Assembly (NCBI GenBank): GCA_029863065.1
Contig: JAOTWE010000006.1
Coordinates: 1-33,824, forward strand
Direction of reading: 5' to 3'
Length of the DNA stretch: 33,824 nt
Origin: Betaproteobacteria bacterium
GTDB lineage: Bacteria; Pseudomonadota; Gammaproteobacteria; Burkholderiales; SG8-39
Shown here one piece after another: positions 12,890-22,521 of the stretch. The notes beneath the pieces were generated by a model. The model did not search any database. It was not told the DNA's origin and saw nothing but the letters and a program-made list of their open reading frames with translations. A program made the position numbers and the translations under genes. Within the stretch, counting starts at the first letter, position 1, and the number at the start of each line of letters is the position of its first letter.

Positions 12890-14082
12890 AGACACGCAAC
12901 CAGATCCTGCTGAGCGTCGCCGTGCTGGCGGTGGCCGCGCTCGTCGCCTGGGCGCTGCGGCCGCAGCCGATCGCGGTGGAGACCGCCGCGGTCGCGCGCG
13001 GGCCCTTCGAGCAGACCATCGTCGACGACGGCAAGACGCGCGTGCGCGAGCGCTACGTGATCGCGGCGCCGCTCGCCGGGCGCGTGGCGCGCATCCGGCT
13101 CGAGCCCGGCGATCCTGTGCGTCTGGATCAGGTGGTGGCGCTGCTCGCGCCGACTGCGCCCGCCTTCCTCGATGCGCGCACCGCGCGCGAGCTGCAGGAG
13201 CGCATCGGCGCCGCGCAGGCGCAGGTGGCGCGCGCCCGTGCCGAGACGCTGAAGGTGCTGGCGCAGCGCGACCAGGCGCGCGCCGACCTCGAGCGCCAGG
13301 CGACGCTCGCCGCCGGCGGCTTCGTGTCCCCGACCGCACGCGAGCAGGCGGCGCTCGCACTGCGCACCGCGGAGCGCTCGGTGGATGCGGCGCGCTTCGC
13401 CGAGGACGCGGCCGGCCACGACCTGGCGCAGGCACGCGCGGCGCTCACGCGCTACAAGAGCGGCGACCCGACGGCGAAATGGGAAGTGACCTCGCCGGTG
13501 AACGGCTCCGTGCTGAAGGTAGTGCAGAAGAGCGAGAGCCCGGTGGCGCTCGGCGCGCCGCTGCTCGAAGTCGCCGACGCGCGCAGCCTCGAGGCGGTGG
13601 TGGACGTGCTGTCGCAGGACGCCGTCGCCATCCGCCCCGGCATGGCGGCACGCGTCGAGCTCGGCCAGGGCGTGGCGCCGCTGCCCGCGCTGGTGCGCCT
13701 GGTGGAGCCCGCGGCCTTCACCAAGGTGTCGGCGCTCGGCGTCGAGGAGCAGCGCGTCAACGTGATCCTCGACTTCGCCGGGCCGCTCGACCAGGTGTGG
13801 ACGATCGGCGACGCCTTCCGCGTCGAAGCGCATATCGTCACGTACCGCATCGAGGACGCGGTCAAGGTGCCGGTGGGGGCGCTGTTCCCCGAGGGCGACG
13901 GCTGGGCGGTGTTCGTAGTGCAGGACGACACCGCCGCGAAGCGCGCCGTCAAGGTGCCGCGCAGGAACGGCGTCGAGGCGATGGTCGAGGACGGGCTGAA
14001 ACCGGGCGAGCGCGTGATCGTCTATCCCTCCGATGCCCTGCGCGACGGCTCGACGATCGAAATCCCGGATGCACGACGGTGA
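12886..14082 (+). CDS. HlyD-like periplasmic adaptor / membrane fusion protein
   Basis: [78 protein letters not shown]; coiled-coil region then VPVGALFPEGDGWAVFVVQ. Confidence 0.9.
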   Translation: MKTRNQILLSVAVLAVAALVAWALRPQPIAVETAAVARGPFEQTIVDDGKTRVRERYVIAAPLAGRVARIRLEPGDPVRLDQVVALLAPTAPAFLDARTARELQERIGAAQAQVARARAETLKVLAQRDQARADLERQATLAAGGFVSPTAREQAALALRTAERSVDAARFAEDAAGHDLAQARAALTRYKSGDPTAKWEVTSPVNGSVLKVVQKSESPVALGAPLLEVADARSLEAVVDVLSQDAVAIRPGMAARVELGQGVAPLPALVRLVEPAAFTKVSALGVEEQRVNVILDFAGPLDQVWTIGDAFRVEAHIVTYRIEDAVKVPVGALFPEGDGWAVFVVQDDTAAKRAVKVPRRNGVEAMVEDGLKPGERVIVYPSDALRDGSTIEIPDARR

Positions 14083-14774
14083 GGGGCGATCTTGACGGGC
14101 TCGCAGCGGTGATCTTCGACCTGGACGGCGTGGTGACCCGCACCGCGCGCGTGCACGCGCGCGCCTGGAAGGAAACCTTCGATCCGCTGCTGGCGCCCGC
14201 AGGCCAAGCGCCGTTCGACCCGGCGGCGGACTATCTGCGCCATGTCGACGGCAAGCCGCGCGAGGACGGCGTGCGCAGCTTCCTCGCTGCGCGCGGCATC
14301 GCCGCGACCGAGGACGAGATACGCACCCTCGCGGCGCGCAAGGACGCGCTGTTTCACGAGCGACTCAAGGACGGCGTCGAAGTCTTCGCAACCTCGCTCG
14401 CGCTGATCAGGGATCTGCGCCGGCGCGGCGTACGCACCGCGGTAGTGTCGGCAAGCAGGAATTGCATCGAGGTGCTGCGTGCCGCCGGTGCGCTCGAGTT
14501 GTTCGACGCCCGCGTGGACGGCAACGACGCCGCGCGGCTCGGCCTCGCCGGCAAGCCGGCGCCGGACACGTTCCTGCACGCGGCGCGCCTGCTCGGCGTC
14601 GTGCCCGCGCGCGCCGCGGTCGTCGAGGACGCGCTCGCCGGGGTCGAGGCCGGGCGTGCGGGCGGCTTCGCCGAGGTGATCGGCGTCGACCGCGCCGGGC
14701 AGGCGGCGGCGCTGCGCGAGCACGGCGCGACGCGCGTGGTGCGCGATCTGGGCGAGCTGGAGCTCGCCGCGTGA
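14079..14774 (+). CDS. HAD-family beta-phosphoglucomutase-like hydrolase
   Basis: GTG at 14079 overlaps the HlyD stop. VIFDLDGVVTRTARVHARAWKETFD...GKPAPDTFLHAARLLGVVPARAAVVEDALAGVEAGRAGGF. Confidence 0.88.
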   Translation: MRGDLDGLAAVIFDLDGVVTRTARVHARAWKETFDPLLAPAGQAPFDPAADYLRHVDGKPREDGVRSFLAARGIAATEDEIRTLAARKDALFHERLKDGVEVFATSLALIRDLRRRGVRTAVVSASRNCIEVLRAAGALELFDARVDGNDAARLGLAGKPAPDTFLHAARLLGVVPARAAVVEDALAGVEAGRAGGFAEVIGVDRAGQAAALREHGATRVVRDLGELELAA

Positions 14775-15523
14775 ACCGGGCGACGCCGGAGGCGATCCGC
14801 GCCGCGGCCGGCGGCCGCCGGCTCGCCTTCTTCCTCGACTACGACGGCACGCTGACGCCGATCGTCGAGCGCCCCGAGGACGCCGTGCTCGACGCGGCGA
14901 CCCGCGAGGCGCTGCGCAAGCTCGCCGAGCATCACCCGGTGGCCGTGGTCAGCGGGCGCGACCTCGACGACGTGCGCGCGCGCGTCGGCATCGAGGGCCT
15001 CCAATACGCGGGCTGCCACGGCTTCGAGATCGCCGGCCCGCGCGGCAACCGCGTGCACGGCGCCGCGGCCGCCGCCGCGCCACAGCTCGCCGCTGCCGCC
15101 GACCAGGTCGCGCGCGACACCCGGGGGCTGCCGGGCGTGCAGCTCGAGCGCAAGCGCTTCACGCTCGCGGTGCACTACCGGCGCGCGCGCGAGTCCGACG
15201 TGCGCGCCGTTCGCGAGGCCGTCGAGCGCGCGCAGGCGCGCCATCCGGCGCTGCGCGTGACCGCCGGCAAGAAGGTGTTCGAACTGCAGCCGGACGTCGA
15301 CTGGGACAAGGGGCGCGCGGTGCTCTGGCTGATCGACACGCTGAATCTCGAGGACGCGCTGCCGGTGTACGTCGGCGACGACGTCACTGACGAGGACGCG
15401 TTCCGCGCGCTCGCCGGGCGCGGCCTCGGCATCGCCGTGCAGGAGAAGCCGCAGCCGACCGCGGCGCAGTACGCGCTGCGCGACCCCGGGGAGGTGCGGA
15501 CGCTGCTGGCGGGTCTGGCGTGA
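14771..15523 (+). CDS. otsB: Trehalose-6-phosphate phosphatase
   Basis: GTG at 14771; [73 protein letters not shown]. Confidence 0.92.
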   Translation: MNRATPEAIRAAAGGRRLAFFLDYDGTLTPIVERPEDAVLDAATREALRKLAEHHPVAVVSGRDLDDVRARVGIEGLQYAGCHGFEIAGPRGNRVHGAAAAAAPQLAAAADQVARDTRGLPGVQLERKRFTLAVHYRRARESDVRAVREAVERAQARHPALRVTAGKKVFELQPDVDWDKGRAVLWLIDTLNLEDALPVYVGDDVTDEDAFRALAGRGLGIAVQEKPQPTAAQYALRDPGEVRTLLAGLA

Positions 15524-17901
15524 GCTGGACGCTCGACTACCGCGAGTTCAAGCCCGCAGAAGAGCGCCTGCGCGAGGCACTGTGCACGCTCGGCAACGGC
15601 TACTTCGCCACCCGCGGCGCGGCGCCGGAGGCGGCGGCCGGCGAGTCCCACTACCCGGGCACCTACCTCGCGGGCGGCTACGACCGGCAGGCGACCGAAA
15701 TCGCTGGGCGCCGCGTGGAGAACGAGGACCTCGTCAACCTGCCAAACTGGCTGGCGCTGGCGCTGCGCGTCGAGGGCGCCAACTGGTTCGACCTCAAGGC
15801 GGTCGAGATCCTGGAATACCGCCAAGTGCTAGACATTGCGAGCGGGCTGCTGATGCGCACCGTAACGTTCCGCGACGCCTTGGCCCGGCGCACGCGGCTC
15901 GAGCAGCGGCGGCTCGTGCACATGAGCGAGCCGCACCTCGCCGCGCTGGAAACGGTTCTGACCGCGGAGAACTGGAGCGGGGCGCTCGAGGTGCGCAGCG
16001 CGCTGGACGGCCGCGTGGAGAACGCCGGCGTGGCGCGCTACCGCGATCTCGCACGGCGGCACCTCGAGCCTCTCGAGGCGCGTGCCGTGGGCGACGACAC
16101 GGTCTACCTGAAGGTGCGCACGCTGCAGTCGCGGCTGGAAATCGCGCTTGCCGCGCGCACCCGGCTCGAGGCGCCCCGGGAGGGCAGGTCGCGATATACC
16201 GGCGAGGCCGACCGCGCCGCACGGAGCTTCCATGTCGAGATGGCGCAGGGCGAGCAGCTGCGCATCGAAAAGGTGGTGGCGCTGTACACCTCGCGCGATC
16301 ACGCCATTGCGGAATGCGGCGAGGCGGCGTGCGCGGCAGCGGCGCGCGCGCCGGATTTCGCCGCGCTGGCGGCGAGCCACACGCGCACTTGGCGCCACCT
16401 GTGGGAGCGCTTCGACATCGCCCTGGAATGCGGCGACGAGCGCACGCAACTCATCCTGCGGCTGCATGTCTTTCACCTCCTGCAGACGGCCTCGCCCAAC
16501 ACCATCGCGCTCGACGCCGGCGTGCCGGCGCGCGGCCTGCACGGCGAAGCGTACCGCGGTCACGTCTTCTGGGACGAGCTGTTCATCTTCCCGCTCCTGA
16601 ACCTGCGCCTGCCCGAGATCACGCGCGCGCTGCTGCTTTACCGCTATCGCCGACTCGGCGAGGCACGCGAGAACGCGCGCACCGCCGGCTATCGCGGCGC
16701 CATGTACCCGTGGCAGAGCGGCTCGAGCGGGCGCGAGGTGAGCCAGGTGCTGCACCTCAACCCGCGCTCGGGGCGCTGGACCCCGGACCACACCTACCTG
16801 CAGCGTCACGTCAATGCCGCTATCGCCTACAACATCTGGCAGTACTGGCAGGTCACTCGCGACCACGAGTTCCTGTCGCACTACGGCGCCGAGATGTTTC
16901 TCGAGATCGCGCGCTTCTGGGGCAGTTTCGCCACGTTCAACGAGACGCAAAAACGTTACGAGATCCTCGGCGTCGTCGGCCCGGACGAGTTCCACACCGC
17001 CGACGCCGAGACCGGCCGCCCGGGGCTGGACAACCACGCCTACACCAGCGTCATGGCCGCCTGGGTGCTGGCGCGCGCCTTCGACGTGCTGGCGGCGCTG
17101 CCCGAAGAACGCCGGCGCGAGCTGCGCGAGACGCTCGCGCTCGGTGACGAGGAGCTCGCACGCTGGAATGAGGCGAGCCGCCGCATGCGGGTGGCGTTCC
17201 ACGACGAAGGCCTGATCAGCCAGTTCGAAGGCTACGAGAAGCTCGACGAGCTCGACTGGGCAGGCTACCGCGAGCGCTACCGCGACCTGCAGCGGCTCGA
17301 TCGCATCCTCGAGGCCGAGGGCGACGACATCAACCGCTACAAGGTATCCAAGCAGGCCGACGTGCTGATGCTGTTCTACCTTTTTTCCGCCGAGGAGCTG
17401 GAGGAACTCTTTGCGCGGCTCGGCTATGCGTTTCCGGCCGACACCATCCCGCGCAACGTCGCCTACTATGCCGCGCGCACCACTCATGGCTCCACGCTTT
17501 CGCGCGTCGTCAACTCTTGGGTGCTCGCGCGCTCCGACCGCGCCGGGTCCTGGCGCTTCTTCCAGGAAGCGCTGGAGAGCGACGTCGGCGACATCCAGGG
17601 CGGCACCACGGCGGAAGGCATCCACCTCGGCGCCGTGGCGGGCAGCGTGGACCTGGTGCAGCGCACCTATACCGGCATCGAGACGCGCAGCGACGTGCTC
17701 TGGCTCAACCCGCGGCTGCCGAAGGAGCTGGACTGCCTGCGCCTCGCGGTGCGCTATCGCGGCCTCACCCTCGACCTGGAGGTGCGGCACGACGCGCTCG
17801 CGGTGCACGCGCGCGCCTCCAATGCCGCGCCGATCGCGCTCGGCGTGGTCGACGAAATCCACACGCTTAAGGCCGGCGAGACGCGACGCTTCGCGATCTA
17901 G
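15520..17901 (+). CDS. Glycoside hydrolase family 65 protein (trehalose/maltose/kojibiose phosphorylase type)
   Basis: 793 aa; [56 protein letters not shown] (catalytic Glu context), [11 protein letters not shown] and [19 protein letters not shown]. Confidence 0.93.
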   Translation: MSWTLDYREFKPAEERLREALCTLGNGYFATRGAAPEAAAGESHYPGTYLAGGYDRQATEIAGRRVENEDLVNLPNWLALALRVEGANWFDLKAVEILEYRQVLDIASGLLMRTVTFRDALARRTRLEQRRLVHMSEPHLAALETVLTAENWSGALEVRSALDGRVENAGVARYRDLARRHLEPLEARAVGDDTVYLKVRTLQSRLEIALAARTRLEAPREGRSRYTGEADRAARSFHVEMAQGEQLRIEKVVALYTSRDHAIAECGEAACAAAARAPDFAALAASHTRTWRHLWERFDIALECGDERTQLILRLHVFHLLQTASPNTIALDAGVPARGLHGEAYRGHVFWDELFIFPLLNLRLPEITRALLLYRYRRLGEARENARTAGYRGAMYPWQSGSSGREVSQVLHLNPRSGRWTPDHTYLQRHVNAAIAYNIWQYWQVTRDHEFLSHYGAEMFLEIARFWGSFATFNETQKRYEILGVVGPDEFHTADAETGRPGLDNHAYTSVMAAWVLARAFDVLAALPEERRRELRETLALGDEELARWNEASRRMRVAFHDEGLISQFEGYEKLDELDWAGYRERYRDLQRLDRILEAEGDDINRYKVSKQADVLMLFYLFSAEELEELFARLGYAFPADTIPRNVAYYAARTTHGSTLSRVVNSWVLARSDRAGSWRFFQEALESDVGDIQGGTTAEGIHLGAVAGSVDLVQRTYTGIETRSDVLWLNPRLPKELDCLRLAVRYRGLTLDLEVRHDALAVHARASNAAPIALGVVDEIHTLKAGETRRFAI

Positions 17902-17982
17902 CGGGCACCGCGACGGCCTGGAGCAGGCGAGCGCGGCGGCGGCCGAGCCGCGCAAGGATGCATTGCGCGTCAGCTTACGCGC

Positions 17983-17996
17983 TTGATCGGCGTCAA
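17983..17996. promoter_or_regulatory. FNR/DNR-like palindrome TTGAT-CGGC-GTCAA upstream of the nfeD locus
   Basis: Direct read. 21 bp before CACAAT (18018-18023). Centre is 40.5 bp from an ATG at 18030. Confidence 0.75.
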
Positions 17997-18029
17997 CCTC
18001 GCGGCGCGTGAGCTTGCCACAATATTCGC

Positions 18030-18083
18030 ATGCTGCTCATGCTGGGCATTGAAGCCGGCGGATTGAGCGCCGAGGCGTCGTGA
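18030..18083 (+). CDS. Putative leaderless small ORF (17 codons) coupled to nfeD
   Basis: ATG CTG CTC ATG CTG GGC ATT GAA GCC GGC GGA TTG AGC GCC GAG GCG TCG TGA = [17 protein letters not shown]. The stop overlaps the nfeD GTG at 18080 (GTGA). The ATG falls at the predicted +1 of the FNR-type promoter. Confidence 0.5.
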   Translation: MLLMLGIEAGGLSAEAS

Positions 18084-19366
18084 GAGTAGTCGTGCTCGTG
18101 TTCGCCATGCTGCTCGGCGCCCATGCGGCAGGGCAGCCGGCCGCAGCATCGCGCCACGTCGCGGTGCTCACCATCGAGGGCGTCATCGGTCCGGCGAGCG
18201 CCGACTATTTCGAGCGCGGCCTCGCGCGCGCGGCGAGCGAGGGCGCCGCGCTCGTCGTGCTGCGCATGGACACCCCGGGCGGGCTCGATACCTCGATGCG
18301 CCAGATCATCAAGGCGATCCTCGCCTCGCCGGTGCGCGTCGCGGCGTTCGTCGCGCCGCAGGGCGCGCGCGCGGCGAGCGCCGGCACCTACATTCTCTAT
18401 GCGAGCCACATCGCGGCGATGGCTCCCGGCACCAACCTCGGTGCGGCGACGCCGGTGGCGATCGGGCTGCCCGCGCCCGGGGAGAAGGCCGAAAAACCTT
18501 CCCCGATGGAGAGCAAGGCAGTGAACGACGCCGCGGCCTACATCCGCGGGCTGGCGCAGCTGCGCGGCCGCAACGCGGACTGGGCGGAGCGCGCGGTGCG
18601 CGAGGCCGTCAGCCTCCCGGCGGAAGACGCGCTGCGCGAGAACGTCATCGACCTGATGGCCGCCGACGTTCCCGAGCTGCTCGCCCGGCTGGATCTGGCC
18701 GGGACGCGGACCGTCGAGATCGCGCCCGACTGGCGCACGCGCTTCCTGCAGGTGATCACCAACCCGAGCATCGCGCTGATCCTGCTCCTCATCGGCGTCT
18801 ACGGGCTCTATTTCGAGCTCACGAGCCCCGGCTTCGGGGTGCCGGGCGTGCTCGGGGCGATCTGCCTGCTGATCGGCCTGTTCGCCTTCCAGCTGCTTCC
18901 GGTGAACTACGCCGGGCTGGCGCTTATCCTGCTCGGCATCGCGCTGATCGTCGCAGAAGCGCTGCTTCCCGGCTTCGGCATACTCGGCGCGGGTGGCATC
19001 GCGGCGTTCGTCATCGGGGGACTGCTCCTCATGCGCACCGACGTGCCGGGCTTCGGCATTCCGCTGCCCCTGATCCTCGGGCTCGCGTGTTCGAGCGCGT
19101 TCTTCATCCTCATCGTCGCCCGGCTCGCCCTGAAGTCGCGCCGGCGGCCCGTGGTGAGTGGGCGCGAAGCGCTCCTCGGCAGCACCGGCGAAGTGTTCGA
19201 GGCGGCCGCTGACGGCGCCTGGGCGAGGATCCACGGCGAGAGGTGGCGGGTGCGCAGCAGCACGCCGCTGCATGCCGGCCAGGCGGTGCGCGTCACGGGC
19301 ATCAAGGACCTCGAGCTCGAGGTCGTCCCCAAAACAACCGAGAAGGAGACCGGCCATGCTGTTTGA
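18080..19366 (+). CDS. NfeD-family membrane-bound ClpP-class serine protease
   Basis: [73 protein letters not shown] (Ser) and [15 protein letters not shown] (Lys); multi-TM, then C-terminal NfeD OB-like domain. Confidence 0.95.
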   Translation: MRVVVLVFAMLLGAHAAGQPAAASRHVAVLTIEGVIGPASADYFERGLARAASEGAALVVLRMDTPGGLDTSMRQIIKAILASPVRVAAFVAPQGARAASAGTYILYASHIAAMAPGTNLGAATPVAIGLPAPGEKAEKPSPMESKAVNDAAAYIRGLAQLRGRNADWAERAVREAVSLPAEDALRENVIDLMAADVPELLARLDLAGTRTVEIAPDWRTRFLQVITNPSIALILLLIGVYGLYFELTSPGFGVPGVLGAICLLIGLFAFQLLPVNYAGLALILLGIALIVAEALLPGFGILGAGGIAAFVIGGLLLMRTDVPGFGIPLPLILGLACSSAFFILIVARLALKSRRRPVVSGREALLGSTGEVFEAAADGAWARIHGERWRVRSSTPLHAGQAVRVTGIKDLELEVVPKTTEKETGHAV

Positions 19367-20111
19367 CTTCAACCTGGGACTCGGCGGCGCCTTGTTCCTG
19401 CTGCTGCTGCTCGTCATCGCTTCGTTGCGCATCCTGCGCGAGTACCAGCGCGCCGTGGTGTTCGTCCTCGGGCGCTTCTGGAAGGTCAAGGGGCCGGGCC
19501 TCATCATCGTCGTGCCCGGGATCATGCAGATGGTGCGCGTGGATCTGCGCGTGGTCACCATGGACGTGCCGGCGCAGGACGTGATCTCGCGCGACAATGT
19601 CTCGGTGAAGGTCAACGCGGTGGTCTACTTCCGCGTCCTCGACCCGCAGAAGGCCATCATCGAGGTGGCGAACTTCGTCGAGGCCACCAGTCAGCTCGCG
19701 CAGACTACCCTGCGGGCGGTGCTCGGCAAGCACGAGCTCGACGAAATGCTCGCCGAGCGCGAGAGGCTCAACCTCGACGTGCAGAAGATCCTCGACGCTC
19801 AGACCGACGCCTGGGGCATCAAGGTGTCGAACGTCGAGATCAAGCACGTCGACCTCGACGAGTCGATGGTGCGCGCCATCGCGCAGCAGGCCGAGGCCGA
19901 GCGCGCGCGTCGCGCCAAGGTGATCCACGCCGCCGGCGAGCTGGAAGCCTCGCACAAGCTGCTCGAGGCGGCCGGCGTCCTGGCGCAGAAGCCGGAGGCG
20001 ATGCAGCTGCGCTATATGCAGACCCTCACGCAGATCGCCGGCGACAAGAGCTCGACCATCGTCTTCCCGCTGCCGCTCGACATCCTGCAGCTCCTGAGGA
20101 AAGTGGGCTGA
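19356..20111 (+). CDS. Slipin / stomatin-like SPFH-domain protein
   Basis: [94 protein letters not shown]... Confidence 0.96.
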   Translation: MLFDFNLGLGGALFLLLLLVIASLRILREYQRAVVFVLGRFWKVKGPGLIIVVPGIMQMVRVDLRVVTMDVPAQDVISRDNVSVKVNAVVYFRVLDPQKAIIEVANFVEATSQLAQTTLRAVLGKHELDEMLAERERLNLDVQKILDAQTDAWGIKVSNVEIKHVDLDESMVRAIAQQAEAERARRAKVIHAAGELEASHKLLEAAGVLAQKPEAMQLRYMQTLTQIAGDKSSTIVFPLPLDILQLLRKVG

Positions 20112-20112
20112 G

Positions 20113-20160
20113 ACAATGGCAACCCGCTTCTGACGCTTCATCTCCGAAGCGCAGTTGTCG
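20113..20160 (+). terminator. Possible hairpin downstream of slipin
   Basis: Nested inverted repeats GACAA(20113-20117)/TTGTC(20156-20160) and CGCTTC(20135-20140)/GAAGCG(20147-20152) in a convergent intergenic region. No clear U tract. Confidence 0.3.
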
Positions 20161-20270
20161 AACATGGTCGCCCAGGGCGCCTACCTGGGCGCGAGCGCCG
20201 CCCGCGAGCGCGCCCGCGCCCGGGCCGCGGGAGATCGAAACGCTGCCGGATGCTCGAGCGGGACCTCGTG

Positions 20271-21063
20271 CTAGTCCCGGCGCGAGGGTTCCCGGCCCGC
20301 CGCGTCGCGCGCCCCGCGGCGGTAGATCACGTAGTACACCAGTGCCACCAGCACGCTGCCGCCGACGAGATTGCCGGCGATCACCGGCACGAGATTCCTC
20401 CACAGCCCCGCGTACTGCACCGGCTCGCCCGCGGCCGCGTGCAGCATCATCGCCAGCGGCAGAAAGTACATGTTGGCGATCGAGTGCTCGAAGCCAGCGG
20501 CGACGAACCTGTCCGTCACGCTGCGCCCGGCGAGCACCATCCACACCGCGAGGCACACGAGCACGTTGCAAAGCACGCCGCGAAAGAACGCCTCGCCGAG
20601 GGGCAGCGACGACTTCGCCGCGCCGATCGCGAGGTAGGTCTTCGCGTACTGCTCCGCGTGGCCCGACCAGAACACGAGCGCCGCGAGCCCGGCCGCGCCC
20701 GCGAAGTTCGCCGCGCACACCACCGCCCAGTTGTACAGGACATCGCGCGTCCCCAGGCAGCCGTCGGCCCAGGCCATCGCCAGCAGGTTGTTGCCGGTGA
20801 ACAGCTCCGCCCCCCGCCACCACCACGAGGAGCAGGCCGAGCGAGAACACCACGCCGCCGAGCACGCGCTGCAGCGCGTGGGGCAGCGCCGGGTCGCTCG
20901 CCACGATCACGTAGTACAGCGAGCCCAGGCCGATGAAGGCGCCGGCGAGCACACCGAGCATGACGATCTGCAGCAACGGCAGGCGCGCCTTGAGCAGGCA
21001 CATCTCCCGCACGCGCTCCGCGATCTCGCGCGGCGCGTAGGCGTCCGAGCCGAACAGGGGCAC
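20271..21063 (-). pseudogene. Formate/nitrite transporter (FNT) family gene with an apparent single-base frameshift
   Basis: N-terminal part in one frame (MPLFGSDAYAPREIAERVREMCLLKARLPLLQIVMLGVLAGAFIGLGSLYYVIVASDPAL...FSLGLLLVVVAG). The rest is in another frame (LFTGNNLLAMAWADGCLGTRDVLYNWAVVCAANFAGAAG...). The junction is the C6/G6 run at 20810-20815; removing one base restores VVAGAELFTGNNLLAMAWADG. Confidence 0.85.
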
Positions 21064-21070
21064 TACAGCG

Positions 21071-21538
21071 CTACGCGCCGCCCAGCGGCGCGCGCTTTTC
21101 GCGCTCGCGCATGCGGCCCCAGCGCAGGCCCTCCGCGAGCTGCCCGAGCTCGGCCGAGACGACGCGCAGCACGTCGTCCAGCGTGACGATGCCCTTCAGG
21201 CCGCCGTCCGCCGCCACCACGGGCAGGCGCCGCACGGCGCGCTCCGACATGATCTGCGCGACCTCGAACAAGCCGTCGTCCTCGCGCGCCACCGCGAGCC
21301 GGGTGGACATGGCGTCGGCGACGCGGATGCCTTCGGGCCGCGCGCCCGGCACCGCGATCACGGCCACCACGATGTCGCGATCGGTGAGCACGCCCACCGG
21401 CCGCGTCACGCCCTCTTTCTTCTCCACGACGACGAGCGCGCCGACGTGCTGGTTGCGCATCAGGAGGGCAGCTTCGCGCAATGAGGCGCCCGGCTCGGCC
21501 AGCGCGATTTGGGGACTGCAGAAGTCGCGTACTTTCAC
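21071..21538 (-). CDS. CBS-domain protein
   Basis: GTG at 21538: VKVRDFCSPQIALAEPGASLREAALLMRNQHVGALVVVEKKEGVTRPVGVLTDRDIV...IMSERAVRRLPVVAADGGLKGIVTLDDVL; two CBS repeats. Confidence 0.92.
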   Translation of the reverse strand: MKVRDFCSPQIALAEPGASLREAALLMRNQHVGALVVVEKKEGVTRPVGVLTDRDIVVAVIAVPGARPEGIRVADAMSTRLAVAREDDGLFEVAQIMSERAVRRLPVVAADGGLKGIVTLDDVLRVVSAELGQLAEGLRWGRMREREKRAPLGGA

Positions 21539-21539
21539 G

Positions 21540-22034
21540 CTAGCGGCTCCAGCGCACGCGCAGCAGGTTGTCGGCCTTGCTGTAGCGGTAGTCGAGCTCG
21601 CCCTTGTAGGCGTGCTTGAGCGCATCGCCGATGCGCCGCGCGAGGTGCGCGCCGGTCGTCGTCACCAGGACGCCCTGGCCGTCGGCCCCGATCGCCATGA
21701 TGCGCTCCAGCGGATGGCCGCGCTTCTCCGCCGCCTCGCAGCGGCGCACGCGCCCGAGGACTTCGTCGCGGTGCGCGTCGAAGAATTCGCCCTGCAGCGC
21801 CACGTAGCCGGCCGGGAAGCGGTCGCGGATGCGCTTGCACGCTGGGCACAGCCCGGCGTGCGCGCCCGCGGGCGCCGCGGCCCAGCTCCAGCGCCCGCGC
21901 CGCCACAGCGCGCCGCACTCCTTGCAGCGCGCGGGCTCGGGGAGCTTTCTCTTCGACTTGTAGGTATCGTGCACCACCAGCTCGAGCAGCTGCTCCTGCC
22001 GGTGCGTGCGGACGTGCTTGCGCGGAGCCTTCAT
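21540..22034 (-). CDS. BCAM0308-like conserved protein with two Cys-X2-Cys motifs
   Basis: MKAPRKHVRTHRQEQLLELVVHDTYKSKRKLPEPARCKECGALWRRGRWSWAAAPAGAHAGLCPACKRIRDRFPAGYVALQGEFF...; recalled similarity to the BCAM0308 family. Confidence 0.72.
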   Translation of the reverse strand: MKAPRKHVRTHRQEQLLELVVHDTYKSKRKLPEPARCKECGALWRRGRWSWAAAPAGAHAGLCPACKRIRDRFPAGYVALQGEFFDAHRDEVLGRVRRCEAAEKRGHPLERIMAIGADGQGVLVTTTGAHLARRIGDALKHAYKGELDYRYSKADNLLRVRWSR

Positions 22035-22067
22035 GTGTTTACGCTACGACACGGGCGACCGATGCCC

Positions 22068-22081
22068 TTGACCTTGGTCAA
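22068..22081. promoter_or_regulatory. FNR/DNR-like palindrome TTGAC-CTTG-GTCAA between divergent genes
   Basis: Direct read. Centre 22074.5 is 40.5 bp from the ATG at 22034 (minus) and 54.5 bp from the ATG at 22129 (plus, with its own AAGGAGG). Confidence 0.75.
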
Positions 22082-22128
22082 ACGCTTCGCGCATAGCAGG
22101 CCTAGTGTGGATGCAGCAAGGAGGCGGG

Positions 22129-22521
22129 ATGCCGCTGAACCGCAGGGAAACGATCGAGCTCGCCAGCGCCATCGAGGAGCGCCGCACGGCGCTCGCCGCG
22201 GAGATCCGCCGCGAAGTGGCGCGCGCGCGGAACGAGTCCTACGCCGAGTTGGCCGGCGCGGTGCACGACACCGGCGACGAAGCGCTCGCCGACCTGGTGG
22301 CCGACCTGGACAACGCCGAGGTCAAGCGCGACCTCACCGAGGTGCGCGAGCTCGAGGCCGCGCGCGCACGCATCGCCGACGGCAGCTACGGCGTGTGCGT
22401 GGACTGCGGTGCCGACGTTCCGGTGGCGCGCATGCGCGCCCAGCTCGCGGCGCGGCGCTGCATCGCCTGCCAGGGACAGTACGAGAAGACCTACGCCGTG
22501 GGTGAACGGCCGACGCTCTAG
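22129..22521 (+). CDS. DksA/TraR C4-type zinc finger family protein
   Basis: MPLNRRETIELASAIEERRTALAAEIRREVARARNESYAELAG...GSYGVCVDCGADVPVARMRAQLAARRCIACQGQYEKTYA; AAGGAGG Shine-Dalgarno at 22118-22124. Confidence 0.9.
   Translation: MPLNRRETIELASAIEERRTALAAEIRREVARARNESYAELAGAVHDTGDEALADLVADLDNAEVKRDLTEVRELEAARARIADGSYGVCVDCGADVPVARMRAQLAARRCIACQGQYEKTYAVGERPTL

Noticed and set aside
10634-13435. 933-aa minus-strand ORF antisense to the ABC permease/HlyD genes
   Set aside because: Low-complexity Arg/Ala/His-rich translation with no domain motifs; a by-product of high GC codon structure opposite well-supported genes.
14092-14107. TTGACGGGCTCGC near the beta-PGM start as another FNR-like site
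   Set aside because: Only one half-site matches; the second half lacks TCAA.
15829-17955. 708-aa minus-strand ORF antisense to GH65
   Set aside because: Antisense GC artefact without domain signatures.
20164-20274. Short plus-strand ORF MVAQGAYLGASAARERARARAAGDRNAAGCSSGTSC after slipin
   Set aside because: Arg/Ala-rich, no recognised similarity and convergent with FNT; could be a gene remnant but unsupported.
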